From assembly GCF_014698505.1 (NCBI RefSeq), contig NZ_JACJTD010000002.1, forward strand, positions 346,545-410,544: a DNA stretch of 64,000 nucleotides, given 5' to 3'. The position numbers and the translations under genes are program-made. The stretch's first letter is position 1. Each line of letters opens with the position of its first letter. The DNA is from Nostoc foliaceum FACHB-393. Its GTDB lineage: Bacteria; Cyanobacteriota; Cyanobacteriia; Cyanobacteriales; Nostocaceae. This document shows, piece by piece, positions 36,985 through 45,828 of the stretch. The notes beneath the pieces were generated by a model. That model was not told the DNA's origin, ran no database searches, and was given only the letters and a program-made list of their open reading frames with translations.

Positions 36985-37638
36985 ATGGCCAATATTAATT
37001 TCACCCAAAAGTTGCAAGATTTAATGCAACAGGTGGGTATTTCTAGTTTTAAAGCGCTGAGTCGCGCTGCTGGTGTCTCAGAGCGTCAACTTTTGCGTTT
37101 ACGCCAAGGAAAGCTAGAGCAAATGCGGATAGATGTGCTGCTCAAGCTGTCGCCAGTGCTACAGATGCCATTGAATGAATTAATCGCAAATTTTTCAACC
37201 ATAGAGTTGTTACCAGAGAAAGCAGCACCGACTCAGGAATTATTAGAAGAAATTGTAGATTTAAGAAAAGAGTACCAGCGATCGCAGCAACAAATAGAAC
37301 AGCAGCGAGAGATATTACTACAAGAACTCCAGCAGTCAAGTTTGCAACTGCTGGAGTCTTTATTATTACAATGGCCAACAGCAGCACAGAAAGCGCAGGA
37401 GAATCCCCAGTTAGCAGCAGTCAAAATAGTCCCGTTGGTGCAGAAACCTCTAGAAAAGCTTTTACAGGCGTGGGGAGTGGAAGCGATCGCACCTGTAGGA
37501 GCAGAGTTACCTTATGATCCCCACCTGCACCAATTGATGGAGGGAACTGCACAACCTGGAGAAACAGTCAAAGTGCGCTACACTGGTTACCTTCAAGGTG
37601 AGAAACTGCTTTACAGAGCCAAGGTGAGTCCTGTTTAA
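36985..37638 (+). CDS. HTH - coiled coil - GrpE-like fusion protein
   Basis: A 217-residue protein. The N-terminus is an XRE-like helix-turn-helix (about 18-60, with FKALSRAAGVSERQLLRLRQ). A long coiled coil follows (about 80-125, DLRKEYQRSQQQIEQQREIL). The C-terminal part (about 165-217) resembles the GrpE beta-domain: ELPYDPHLHQLMEGTAQPGE then VKVRYTGYLQGEKLLYRAKV. GrpE is the nucleotide-exchange factor of DnaK and is also coiled coil plus beta-domain, so this may be a DNA-binding-like module on a GrpE body. Its role is unknown. It follows dps by 80 bases. Confidence 0.75.
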   Translation: MANINFTQKLQDLMQQVGISSFKALSRAAGVSERQLLRLRQGKLEQMRIDVLLKLSPVLQMPLNELIANFSTIELLPEKAAPTQELLEEIVDLRKEYQRSQQQIEQQREILLQELQQSSLQLLESLLLQWPTAAQKAQENPQLAAVKIVPLVQKPLEKLLQAWGVEAIAPVGAELPYDPHLHQLMEGTAQPGETVKVRYTGYLQGEKLLYRAKVSPV

Positions 37639-38181
37639 GAGAGTTAGGAATCAGGAGTGAGAAATTACAAATCCATAACTCTTTTAATGATGGCTATGAT
37701 CATGAGGTCTATTGGAAAATCTTAGTTTTGCAAAAATATTTAATCAATAATCTGAAAAGCAATAAGTTCAGATTGTATATCAGTATATTCTTACATCTCA
37801 TTGATGTAGGTAAGCAGCATTAAAAAATTAAACTATATGATGAAACACCAAATCAACCAACAGCTTATAAATCGGTCATGCCAACCTTTTTACAAAACTA
37901 AATATACATGTTTTTTACCGTGCCGACTTACTTGCCTTGTTTATTTATAATTTGTCTTTCCTAGTAAGAAAACTATATTTAATTCAGTTAATAATGTTTT
38001 TTTCATTACAAAAAAGCAGAGTGAAATATTTACAATTAATGTTTATCTAACCGGAGCAATTATTAATAAGTACTCAATCTTCAATCTTAGATTTTATGTT
38101 GCCAGCATTTTTAAATGTTATATCATGGGTATATAATAGCGAAATCAGACCATCATTTACACAAATCAGCGTGACATAATT
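37639..38181. other. AT-rich intergenic gap
   Basis: About 540 AT-rich bases between the HTH-GrpE-like gene and the STAS gene. I see no credible gene or strong hairpin. It presumably contains the STAS promoter. Confidence 0.55.
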
Positions 38182-38508
38182 ATGAGAGAACAAGTAAAAG
38201 TTATTAAGCTCAATGGTAATTTAAACGCCACAACTTCACAAGAATTTCGACAAAATATTACTGAAATTTTATTAACTGGTGCAAAAATTGTGTTAGTTGA
38301 TTTTCAAGATGTAACGTTTATGGATAGTTCAGGGTTGGGAGCTTTAGTATTAGCTTTTAAAACCTTGCGAGCGGCGGATACAAAACTTGTTCTCTGCTCA
38401 ATTAATGAGCAAGTTAGGATATTATTTGAACTCACTAATATGGATAAAGTATTTGAAATATTTCCCAGCCAAGAGGCATTTAATCAGGTTTTAGTCTCCA
38501 AAACTTAA
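38182..38508 (+). CDS. STAS-domain anti-sigma factor antagonist
   Basis: A 108-residue single STAS-domain protein of the SpoIIAA/RsbV type. The phosphorylatable serine lies in VTFMDSSGLGALVLAFKTLR (Ser50). In partner-switching such proteins are phosphorylated by an anti-sigma kinase and dephosphorylated by a PP2C phosphatase. A PP2C gene converges from the right, the two overlapping by 18 bases at their 3' ends, so the pair may be functionally linked. No kinase gene is nearby. Confidence 0.92.
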   Translation: MREQVKVIKLNGNLNATTSQEFRQNITEILLTGAKIVLVDFQDVTFMDSSGLGALVLAFKTLRAADTKLVLCSINEQVRILFELTNMDKVFEIFPSQEAFNQVLVSKT

Positions 38509-39645
38509 TTCATCAAAGTTAATTTGCAAAATAGATAAATCATCATCAAAAGCATCTTTGGAGTTCAGAGCAATTAAATAACTCAGTACGCGATCAAGTT
38601 GGCAATCAACAGGATGTTGTAAGCTAACTAGTAGCTGAATAAAAGCATCTAAACTCCAAAGCGTGCCATCTGATTTAGTGATTTCATAAGCGCCGTCACT
38701 AAAAATGTAAAGGGTGCTGAATTTTTCAATATTGCAAAAACCATCAACATATTTTGCCTCTGGAAACATCCCAACAGGCATACCGGGTGTTTTCAAGAGT
38801 TTGACTTCAGACTTCCTTGGAGATGTGCCGGTTACTAAAACGGCTGGTGGATGACCTGCACTAGAGTAAATTAACTGGTGGTTGATTCGGTTGTAAACTC
38901 CGTACCAAATTGTAAAGTATTTATCATTTTGATAATTCATCTGGAAGGTATCATTCAAAGCCTTCAATACATCACTAGGTTGATAATAATTTAGGCTTTT
39001 GAGTGCACGTGAACGCAGCAGATTCAGTACTGAAACAGAGGGAAGAGTAGCTTTGAGTCCATGTCCGGCAGTATCGAGTAAGTAAATTGCCAGATAATCA
39101 TCATCGAGCCAATAGTAATCGAAACAGTCACCGCCGAGTTGCCGTGAGGGAATGAATCGGAAATTTATATTGAAAGGTTCAGTCATAGAAAAAGGCAGCA
39201 GCGATCGCACATATTCTGCGGCTTCTGACATTTCTGATTCTAAAAGCAACTTTTGAGCCTGCAAATCTCTACTTAACTGATGCAGGCGTAAACCCGCTCT
39301 TACCCGTGCTTGTAATTCATTGTGCTCGATAGGTTTGGAGATAAAATCATCAGCACCAGCATCTAGACCTTTGACACAATCGGCAACGGAATCTAAAGAT
39401 GTTAATAAAATAAAGAATGTGGTAGAAAATTTGGGGTCTGTCTTAATGCGATGGCAAACTTCTAGTCCAGTCAACCCTGGCATGATCCAATCACAAATAA
39501 TTAGTGCTGGACGGCAAGCCAGTGCTTTTTCTATTCCTTCCTCGCCACTACTGGCAGTAACTACCTCATAACCCTGTTTTTCCAACATCCTTTTCAGGAG
39601 TATTTTTATTGAATAATCATCATCAATTATTAGTATTTGAAACAT
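38491..39645 (-). CDS. response regulator with PP2C (SpoIIE/RsbU) phosphatase domain
   Basis: A 384-residue signalling protein. The N-terminal receiver domain (1-120) has the acidic pocket IIDDD, phospho-acceptor Asp52 (ICDWIMPG) and the conserved lysine in FISKPIE. A short coiled-coil linker leads to a SpoIIE-type PP2C domain (about 160-384) with GGDCFDYYWLDDDYLAIYLL, DTAGHG and the closing DDDLSILQI. It should dephosphorylate a STAS-type partner under two-component control, and the convergent STAS gene is the obvious candidate. Confidence 0.93.
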   Translation of the reverse strand: MFQILIIDDDYSIKILLKRMLEKQGYEVVTASSGEEGIEKALACRPALIICDWIMPGLTGLEVCHRIKTDPKFSTTFFILLTSLDSVADCVKGLDAGADDFISKPIEHNELQARVRAGLRLHQLSRDLQAQKLLLESEMSEAAEYVRSLLPFSMTEPFNINFRFIPSRQLGGDCFDYYWLDDDYLAIYLLDTAGHGLKATLPSVSVLNLLRSRALKSLNYYQPSDVLKALNDTFQMNYQNDKYFTIWYGVYNRINHQLIYSSAGHPPAVLVTGTSPRKSEVKLLKTPGMPVGMFPEAKYVDGFCNIEKFSTLYIFSDGAYEITKSDGTLWSLDAFIQLLVSLQHPVDCQLDRVLSYLIALNSKDAFDDDLSILQINFDELSFGD

Positions 39646-39713
39646 ATAAAATTGCAGTAAACACTAATTAATAATTTGCTGTAAAAATAGAGAATAAAAA
39701 TATCATATGGGCT

Positions 39714-39755
39714 AATAAGTTAGTAGTATCTCTATAAGGAGACTACTAACTTATT
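39714..39755 (-). terminator. hairpin after the DUF1350 gene
   Basis: A perfect 14-bp stem AATAAGTTAGTAGT (39714-39727) / ACTACTAACTTATT (39742-39755). It lies between the DUF1350 stop (39799) and the phosphatase gene start (39645), both on the minus strand. There is no long T-run. Confidence 0.6.
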
Positions 39756-39798
39756 CTATTTTCCAGTCGAATTCATGACTTTTTAACGTCATAAAATA

Positions 39799-40566
39799 TT
39801 ATGGTGGTGCAAGAGGATTTACCCACAAAAGGATGGTATTTTTTAGTTGGTTTAAATCGCGGTATGCTTCTTGCTTGAACCATTGCCCTAAGGCATCAAA
39901 GGGGGTGAAAGATGTTCCAGTTTGCCATTTAATATCTTGACCTAAAGGTGTTGTATGAGTTCCTGGTAACGTTTGTGTTGTCACCATGTCATCAAAGCGT
40001 TCTTGTAAAATTTTGGTTAAAGCTGCTGATTGATCAATGGTGTCATTGCTAAATTTTATTAATAAATTGCGCCGGATATTGTAGCGCTCTTGGACAAGCT
40101 TGTTGGTTTCCAATGGTGAAGGGGTAAACTCGATCGCAAAAGTAGAATTGAACTGTTCTACTAAGGGGATAGCTTCTTTAGCGGCGTAGTTGTTGAAAGA
40201 TATTAAAATATTGCCTGCACGTTCAACTTTAAAAAGGCTACCAATCAGCAAGTGAAGTTTACAACCCATACTGTGTCCAACGCCGTAGATGGGGTAGTAA
40301 AGCTTGCGTAATGCCCCAGAATCGTGTAGGCGTTCGATGGTGCGGTCAAAGTTTAACAGCACAGATTTTGCGATCGCAGTATGATCCAGTGTATTAACGA
40401 AAGGCGTAGCAATTACAACATAACCTTTACTTGCCAGTTGTTCGAGTAACCAGCGATAAGTGATGTGCGGTGCAGTTGCGACAAATGCACCTCCTAAAAA
40501 ATGGATGATACCTATGGGATTTCGGGGAATGATTACCCAGTTGCCTCTGACTTCTTTCCAGTCCAT
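39799..40566 (-). CDS. DUF1350 alpha/beta-hydrolase-like protein
   Basis: A 255-residue DUF1350 protein, a family common in cyanobacteria and plastids. An alpha/beta-hydrolase fold is suggested by IIHFLGGAFVATAPHITYRW (an oxyanion-hole-like glycine pair) and YPIYGVGHSMGCKLHLLIGS (nucleophile-elbow GHSMG serine). A later HTTPLGQDIKWQ may carry the histidine. Substrate and pathway are unknown. Confidence 0.88.
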   Translation of the reverse strand: MDWKEVRGNWVIIPRNPIGIIHFLGGAFVATAPHITYRWLLEQLASKGYVVIATPFVNTLDHTAIAKSVLLNFDRTIERLHDSGALRKLYYPIYGVGHSMGCKLHLLIGSLFKVERAGNILISFNNYAAKEAIPLVEQFNSTFAIEFTPSPLETNKLVQERYNIRRNLLIKFSNDTIDQSAALTKILQERFDDMVTTQTLPGTHTTPLGQDIKWQTGTSFTPFDALGQWFKQEAYRDLNQLKNTILLWVNPLAPP

Positions 40567-40745
40567 GCCGATAAGCGATCGCTTTCTTGATATTCTTTAT
40601 GTTAGACCGGGGATCGCAACCGTGGGAAGGATTATAGAAAAAGCCATTGAGGATGTCTCCATCCAGCAGCGTCTATGGACTTATCGGGAGCATCTACGCT
40701 TTCTCCAACTTACTTCTTTTACGCACGTTGCCCTGAGTATTGGTT

Positions 40746-41465
40746 TTAACCCTGAGTCTGTAATCTTTTCATTTCGTGTTGTACATCTAATGCAATCTGT
40801 AATGCTTCATTGAGTAACCTTCCATGCTCAGTAGCCTGTTCGTTTACTTGCATGGCTGTTAAAGTTGCTAAATTGTTGACGAATAGTTCTGTATTACTAA
40901 GGATAAAGCTCTTATTTTCTCTCAAAATCCTTTCTGTCTTCAAAGCGCGAATTAAATCAGCTTTGGTGAGGTTAAGCGCTTCGATAACACTCTCTCTTTG
41001 CTTTATAAGCACTTCTGGATTGCCGGCTTCTTCTATTTGGTCATTGATATCTATTGCTCTAATAACAGTATTATATCTTTCAACATCACTTAACAAGATT
41101 TGCAGAGAAGTTGTCATGTTATTTTTGACAATTTTACTTCTATTTTTCCATATTAAATATAAAATAGTTTGCGTAAGACCGCCAATCCAAAGACCTAAGA
41201 TAATTAATGCTAACCAGGATGGAATTGCTATCCATGATACAAATATTTTTAGAAAAATATCAAATATAAGATAGCCAAAAACAAATGTAGCAAACCCAAT
41301 AAAAATTACAGTTGCCCCTTCCGAACTTTTAACTTTATTAATGTATAGATTTGCTAATTTTTTGAGAGGATTAGTGATGATTAAAAGTTGATCATTGACA
41401 GGTAAATTAGTCAGCTTTTGCAGTTCATTCTGACTAATTTCCAAGCCCTGTAAATCATCCCGCAC
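40746..41465 (-). CDS. two-helix membrane protein, unknown function
   Basis: A 239-residue protein. About 45 soluble N-terminal residues are followed by two hydrophobic helices (about 52-72, VIFIGFATFVFGYLIFDIFL, and 82-104, LALIILGLWIGGLTQTILYL). A long helical cytoplasmic C-terminal region with coiled-coil character follows. No catalytic motif is visible and I do not recognise the family. Confidence 0.6.
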   Translation of the reverse strand: MRDDLQGLEISQNELQKLTNLPVNDQLLIITNPLKKLANLYINKVKSSEGATVIFIGFATFVFGYLIFDIFLKIFVSWIAIPSWLALIILGLWIGGLTQTILYLIWKNRSKIVKNNMTTSLQILLSDVERYNTVIRAIDINDQIEEAGNPEVLIKQRESVIEALNLTKADLIRALKTERILRENKSFILSNTELFVNNLATLTAMQVNEQATEHGRLLNEALQIALDVQHEMKRLQTQG

Positions 41466-41801
41466 AGCTTTTCAATCCTTGCCAGAATAGTTATTTAATC
41501 TAATATAGCAATCAAATTTCTGGAATGCGGGCATTTTGTCTAAAGTTTTTCAGGCAAGTTAATACTTCTAGTGAACTAAATATTTTTTTGTACAATATTA
41601 TACTATTTTCCCAAGATAACTATTTATAGTATAAGAGTAATCAAAACGAAAATAAATCGATTGCTTGTAAATGTAGTGAAAATGCAATAGGTTATTGTCC
41701 TGATAAACAGCTATTTACAACTATAAGAAAGAATAATGGAAAAGTCCGCAAAAACGGACATTACTAGTTTATTTATCAATAATCGCGTCTCACTTGTTAC
41801 A
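41466..41801. other. AT-rich intergenic gap
   Basis: About 335 very AT-rich bases between two minus-strand genes. I see no gene, tRNA or clear terminator. Confidence 0.55.
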
Positions 41802-43742
41802 TTAACTTCGCTTTGGAGAAGATTGTTTCTGTTTGGAAATGCTACGCTGAGGATTTAAAAATGGAGGGATGGGACAGTCTAGCGTCATAGCGATCGCTCT
41901 GAGTAAATCTGCTTCTGACTGTGTAACTTTGTTATCTAAAAGTACTGTGTGGGCGCAGGCATCAACAATAGCTTGCTTGAGTTTAGGACTGGCAAGGCGC
42001 AGACGCTCAATACTTTTCTTGAGTTCAGTGAAATTACAGCTTAGTGGTATTTCTGGTTTTTCTTGCTCTCCGGCTTTGGGAAGTCGAAAAACTCCAGAAC
42101 GAAAAGCATAGGCGATGTCTTCGGTGGATGCATCTGGTTGAGAGTTTCCAACACGGGCGATTACGGACAGTACTAATAGGCTATCTGGCCAAATCTGTTC
42201 GATGGAGGTGAATTCTACCGTTGTAACCAACGTGGGATTTATACTCGGTTGGAGCCGATGCCAAAGTATTAACTGCAACACAAAATGCCACAGTGACAAA
42301 CTTCCGGTGGCTACAGTTAAACCGTGGACGCATTTGCAAAGCCTTTGACATTCTTTGGCAGAATTTTGGCGCAATACGGGTACTGCCAAATCTACAAGTG
42401 GCAAGCGAATGCTGGGATCTAACTGGCTAATTTCACTGCTCAATTCCAAGGTTTTGTCTACCAACTCAGCAGGCTGCACCTCGCGTAACCAAGCAATTTG
42501 ACGTTCTTGGATCTGGAGATTTTCCGTATCTAACGCTAGCGCAAAAGCGATCGCCATTGCACTTTCCTGCTCCCGCGCACCCAAGCGCAGGGATTCTGGT
42601 AACTGCGATAACAGCGCTTGAGCATGGGCAAAATGCTCTGGTGTGACACTTCCAACTTGGTTTACAACCTTTTTTTCTGGCATGGCGTTAGAACTACCAG
42701 CAAAGCCCATTGTTAGGGATTCCTGCGAAGGGGAACGCGTCTGATTGCGAGATGGCATTGCTGGCAAATGGCTAACGTTCAAACCCCCAACACGGCGAAT
42801 ACGTTCTGCTAGCGGTGGGTGGGTAGAAAACATATCTTCCCAGAAAGAGGGGTTGAGAGCATTACCAAAAAACATGTGACTGGCGGCTTCTGCACCCGGC
42901 GCAATCAAACGTGAATCCATCTGTTGGAGTTTTTGGAAGACTCCGGTAAGTCCGTTAGGATTGCGAGTAAATTGTACTGCTGACGCATCGGCGAGAAATT
43001 CACGTTGGCGAGAGACTGCGGCTTTAATCAAGCGTCCGCAAAGTAATCCGATACCGCCAATTGCCATTAGTGCCAAGCCAAAAGCCCAGATAGGTAAACC
43101 CTTGTCTTCCTTTCCTAAACGGAAGCTACCGCGAATGCGCCAGAGCAATTCTCCAGTTAAGTAAATGAACAAAATCCCGTGGAGTAGTCCCACTAAACGC
43201 AAATTTAGCCGCATATCTCCATTGAGAATATGACTGAATTCGTGGCCGATGACTCCTTGTAGTTCATCCCGGCTCAGGTGTTCCAAAGTTCCACGGGTAA
43301 CTCCAATTACAGCATCATTGGGCGTAAATCCGGCAGCAAAGGCATTAATCCCGGTTTCTCTCTCCAGGAGATAAACTTCTGGGACGGAAATACCAGAAGC
43401 GATCACCATTTCCTCGACAATATTTAATAATTGTCGCCCTTGTTCATCGGCTGTATCTGGGAGTAAGAGTCTTCCTCCTAACTCTTGGGCAATTATGCTT
43501 CCTCCTTGACGGAGACAGGCAATTTTATAGAGGCTTCCCACTGCGATCGCAACTATTGTAATCCCAGCCACATAGAGAAATATCCCTGGATGCCACCAAA
43601 CACGGGGAGCCATGCCTAACAGAAATAAAGTGGCAATATAAATCGCCATAATCATGACTGCGATCGACAGGGAAAATAACCCAATTAATTGTTGCGTATT
43701 TTGGCGTGCCCGATCCTGATGTTCAAAGAAATTCATAGACAC
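41802..43742 (-). CDS. M48-family membrane metalloprotease (HtpX-like)
   Basis: A 646-residue protein with N-terminal membrane helices (about 20-45 and 52-72) followed by an M48 zinc-protease domain: QGVIGHEFSHILNGDMRLNL gives HExxH, and the third ligand is in REFLADASAVQFTRNP. Two more helices flank the catalytic part. The last 280 residues are a helical domain absent from E. coli HtpX (289 residues), resembling the extended forms encoded with LemA. It follows a lemA gene directly, with no spacer. It probably acts in membrane-protein quality control. Confidence 0.9.
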   Translation of the reverse strand: MSMNFFEHQDRARQNTQQLIGLFSLSIAVMIMAIYIATLFLLGMAPRVWWHPGIFLYVAGITIVAIAVGSLYKIACLRQGGSIIAQELGGRLLLPDTADEQGRQLLNIVEEMVIASGISVPEVYLLERETGINAFAAGFTPNDAVIGVTRGTLEHLSRDELQGVIGHEFSHILNGDMRLNLRLVGLLHGILFIYLTGELLWRIRGSFRLGKEDKGLPIWAFGLALMAIGGIGLLCGRLIKAAVSRQREFLADASAVQFTRNPNGLTGVFQKLQQMDSRLIAPGAEAASHMFFGNALNPSFWEDMFSTHPPLAERIRRVGGLNVSHLPAMPSRNQTRSPSQESLTMGFAGSSNAMPEKKVVNQVGSVTPEHFAHAQALLSQLPESLRLGAREQESAMAIAFALALDTENLQIQERQIAWLREVQPAELVDKTLELSSEISQLDPSIRLPLVDLAVPVLRQNSAKECQRLCKCVHGLTVATGSLSLWHFVLQLILWHRLQPSINPTLVTTVEFTSIEQIWPDSLLVLSVIARVGNSQPDASTEDIAYAFRSGVFRLPKAGEQEKPEIPLSCNFTELKKSIERLRLASPKLKQAIVDACAHTVLLDNKVTQSEADLLRAIAMTLDCPIPPFLNPQRSISKQKQSSPKRS

Positions 43743-44330
43743 CTAAAAAGACACGCGTGGGGCATTTCTTATTTCTGGAGTAGCTTCGGCCAGCAATTCT
43801 GCAACAGTAAAGTTAAAAGTATTGGCCACAAGGTTGCTGGGGAAAGATTCGCTCTTGGTGTTGTAAAGTGTCACCGCGTCATTAAAAGCCTGACGGGCAA
43901 AAGCAATCCGGTTTTCAGTCGAAGATAATTCTTCCATTACCTGAGTCATGCTGCGATCGGCTTTCAATTCTGGATAAGATTCTGAAAGTACCATCAACCG
44001 GCTTAACGCACCTGTCAGCGCTCCTTCAGCATTACCCAACTGTTGCATCGCTTGTGGATCGCCGGGATTTTGTGCCGCACTACTGCTAGCATTAATTGCA
44101 GAATTCCGGGCAGCAATAACTGCTTCTAGAGTTTCTCGCTCATGTTTCATATACCCTTTGGCAGTTTCCACCAAATTGGGAATTAAGTCATAGCGGCGCT
44201 GTAATTGAACATCGATTTGAGAGTAAGCATTTTTGTAACGGTTGCGATACTTGACTAAATCGTTGTAGCTATTAATGATAATTACAGCAACAATGGCGAC
44301 TAAAGCAACAGAAAATATTAAAAGCCCCAT
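43743..44330 (-). CDS. lemA: LemA-family protein
   Basis: A 195-residue protein with one N-terminal helix (LLIFSVALVAIVAVIIINSY) followed by helices: DLVKYRNRYKNAYSQIDVQL, QRRYDLIPNLVETAKGYMKH and RIAFARQAFNDAVTLYNTKS are family signatures. LemA genes are commonly next to htpX-like proteases, as here, where the protease gene starts one base after this stop. The molecular function is unresolved. Confidence 0.93.
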   Translation of the reverse strand: MGLLIFSVALVAIVAVIIINSYNDLVKYRNRYKNAYSQIDVQLQRRYDLIPNLVETAKGYMKHERETLEAVIAARNSAINASSSAAQNPGDPQAMQQLGNAEGALTGALSRLMVLSESYPELKADRSMTQVMEELSSTENRIAFARQAFNDAVTLYNTKSESFPSNLVANTFNFTVAELLAEATPEIRNAPRVSF

Positions 44331-44465
44331 ATTTTTAGATTATTTCCATTAGCTACTTACTTTATATCCAGCAAAATTTGTGTGGATATAAAGATGAGTC
44401 TACTTGTAGCAAGTTGGCTTCGTCGTCTGTAAAATTAGTTACGCAGATTTACTGATAATGCACAA

Positions 44466-44537
44466 GATCCCCGACTTCTTAAAGAAGTCGGGGATCTAAG
44501 CCTTGCGCTTTTCACCGATCAGATAGAATTGCTATAT
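44466..44537. repeat. dispersed repeat with perfect hairpin, copy 1
   Basis: GATCCCCGACTTCTT (44466-44480) pairs perfectly with AAGAAGTCGGGGATC (44482-44496) around a single base; about 25 bases later comes AGATAGAATTGCTATAT. The whole unit recurs inverted at 54412-54485. Confidence 0.88.
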
Positions 44538-44550
44538 GTCATCAGATAAG

Positions 44551-44802
44551 TTACCCATGAATATGAAGAAATAGGGAATAACCACTGACAGCAAAAATAA
44601 AAATGATTGCGGCGGGAAAAATTACTACATCCCTGACAATAAATAAAATCCAATCTTTTCTTAGTTCTTGTTTAAACTTAAGTTCTCTCAGCTTTCGCTC
44701 AAGTTCTACATCTTCTTGTGACTGCAAATTTTCAGGTGAAGTAATTAGTGGATTGTCGCCTTTGTGGGCAATTATTTTTGATAAATCTGTTCTATCTGTC
44801 AT
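44551..44802 (-). CDS. small C-terminally anchored membrane protein, partner of RHH protein
   Basis: An 83-residue protein from the ATG at 44802. The longer open frame back to 44940 runs through the upstream gene and is unlikely to be used. A charged coiled-coil middle (VELERKLRELKFKQELRKDW) is followed by a membrane helix (VVIFPAAIIFIFAVSGYSLF). The start codon lies inside the end of the upstream RHH gene with an 11-base overlap (44792-44802), implying translational coupling. No family is recognised. The pairing resembles toxin-antitoxin layouts, without proof. Confidence 0.6.
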   Translation of the reverse strand: MTDRTDLSKIIAHKGDNPLITSPENLQSQEDVELERKLRELKFKQELRKDWILFIVRDVVIFPAAIIFIFAVSGYSLFLHIHG

Positions 44803-45142
44803 GCTGTTTAAACGCACTTGAATATATTTCATCAACAATTTCTTCTGCGGTGCGTGTGTCTTCCCAGCTTCCAAAGGTTTCCAAAAAACCTTCTGATGCA
44901 TTGGGTTTTGGCTGCTGTTCAGATGAGAGAGTGATTTCATTCACTATCAATTGATCTGCTTCTGGGACTCCTAATTTTTTGGTTTCCTCTTTAGCTGTAA
45001 CCATGATTTGCATCAAGGTTATAGCCTGACGCAGAACATCACTTTTACTCGTGCCTATTTTATTTGCTAGTTCGTCTAGTATCTGATTTAGTTCAGGTGA
45101 CAAATCTAAATTTAAGCGAACCATCTTTTGAGTGTTAGTCAT
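44792..45142 (-). CDS. ribbon-helix-helix (CopG-like) protein
   Basis: A 116-residue protein. The N-terminal 45 residues are a ribbon-helix-helix DNA-binding domain (MVRLNLDLSPELNQILDELA, then GTSKSDVLRQAITLMQIM). The tail is acidic and probably disordered or partner-binding (SEGFLETFGSWEDTRTAEEI). RHH proteins with such tails often repress their own operon and bind a partner protein. The overlapping downstream gene encodes a small membrane protein rather than a recognisable RelE or PIN toxin. Confidence 0.8.
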   Translation of the reverse strand: MTNTQKMVRLNLDLSPELNQILDELANKIGTSKSDVLRQAITLMQIMVTAKEETKKLGVPEADQLIVNEITLSSEQQPKPNASEGFLETFGSWEDTRTAEEIVDEIYSSAFKQHDR

Positions 45143-45210
45143 GGTTCAATCCTTATTTGTGTAAAATCTTAAATATATTATAGTTGGCTGAGGCTGCAAG
45201 ATTGATAGCG

Positions 45211-45435
45211 ATGATTCAAGAACTTGATCGGGTTATTTTGACTAGTGATATACCAGAATATAGTTTAGAAGAGGGTGATATAGGTACAGTTGTTTTAGTG
45301 CATCAGGGTTGCAAAGGATATGAAGTTGAATTTGTCACATTAGATGGGGAAACTGTGGCAATTGTTTCACTCCATAGCATACAAGTACGTCCTATTGTTA
45401 GAAGAGAAATTGCGCGATCGCGGCTGATATTCTAA
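45211..45435 (+). CDS. DUF4926 domain protein
   Basis: A 74-residue DUF4926 protein from the ATG at 45211 (the frame extends to a TTG at 45184 without family character). MIQELDRVILTSDIPEYSLE, EGDIGTVVLVHQG and YEVEFVTLDGETVAIV match the family, a small SH3-like barrel found mostly in cyanobacteria beside toxin-antitoxin-like genes. It is divergent from the RHH gene, 68 bases apart start to start. The function is unknown. Confidence 0.85.
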   Translation: MIQELDRVILTSDIPEYSLEEGDIGTVVLVHQGCKGYEVEFVTLDGETVAIVSLHSIQVRPIVRREIARSRLIF

Positions 45436-45521
45436 TTTAGAATGGCATACAGCCAAATAATATTTAAAATTTTAAGATGTATTAGTTGATGCTAGAGCCT
45501 AGAGAAAATGAGCATTGATAA

Positions 45522-45773
45522 AAATATTATGGACTAGGTAAAAATATTACCTCTATCAGAAACGATTTGCATGGAATACGCGAGCTACGTAACCGTACCT
45601 TTCATCATGAACCCATTTTTTGTACTAAAAAAATGTCTTTTTCTGATTTAATTGCAAATTATGATCGTGCGAAAAAGTTAACAGGTTGGCTAAGTCAGGA
45701 TGCCTTAATTTTTCGTAATAAACATGATCAATTCAGCAGCTTAATAGTATCTATACCACCTAGTATGAAATAA
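45522..45773 (+). pseudogene. remnant of an Abi-like abortive-infection protein
   Basis: An open stretch lacking a good start, entered from stop codons just upstream. It encodes NDLHGIRELRNRTFHHEPIF and then LTGWLSQDALIF, resembling the C-terminal end of Abi-like (AbiF/AbiD-type) phage-resistance proteins, whose HEPN-like motif is RN-x4-H. The N-terminal two-thirds are missing. It is a degraded fragment, not a working gene. Confidence 0.55.
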
Positions 45774-45828
45774 TGTTCTTAACAACCCCTACCTAAGATA
45801 AACTTAGGCAGGAGCGCTACATTTAGCC

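Noticed and set aside
40567..40745. Plus-strand frame reaching into the gap (MPISDRFLDILY)
   Set aside because: It overlaps two genes antisense and has no family features.
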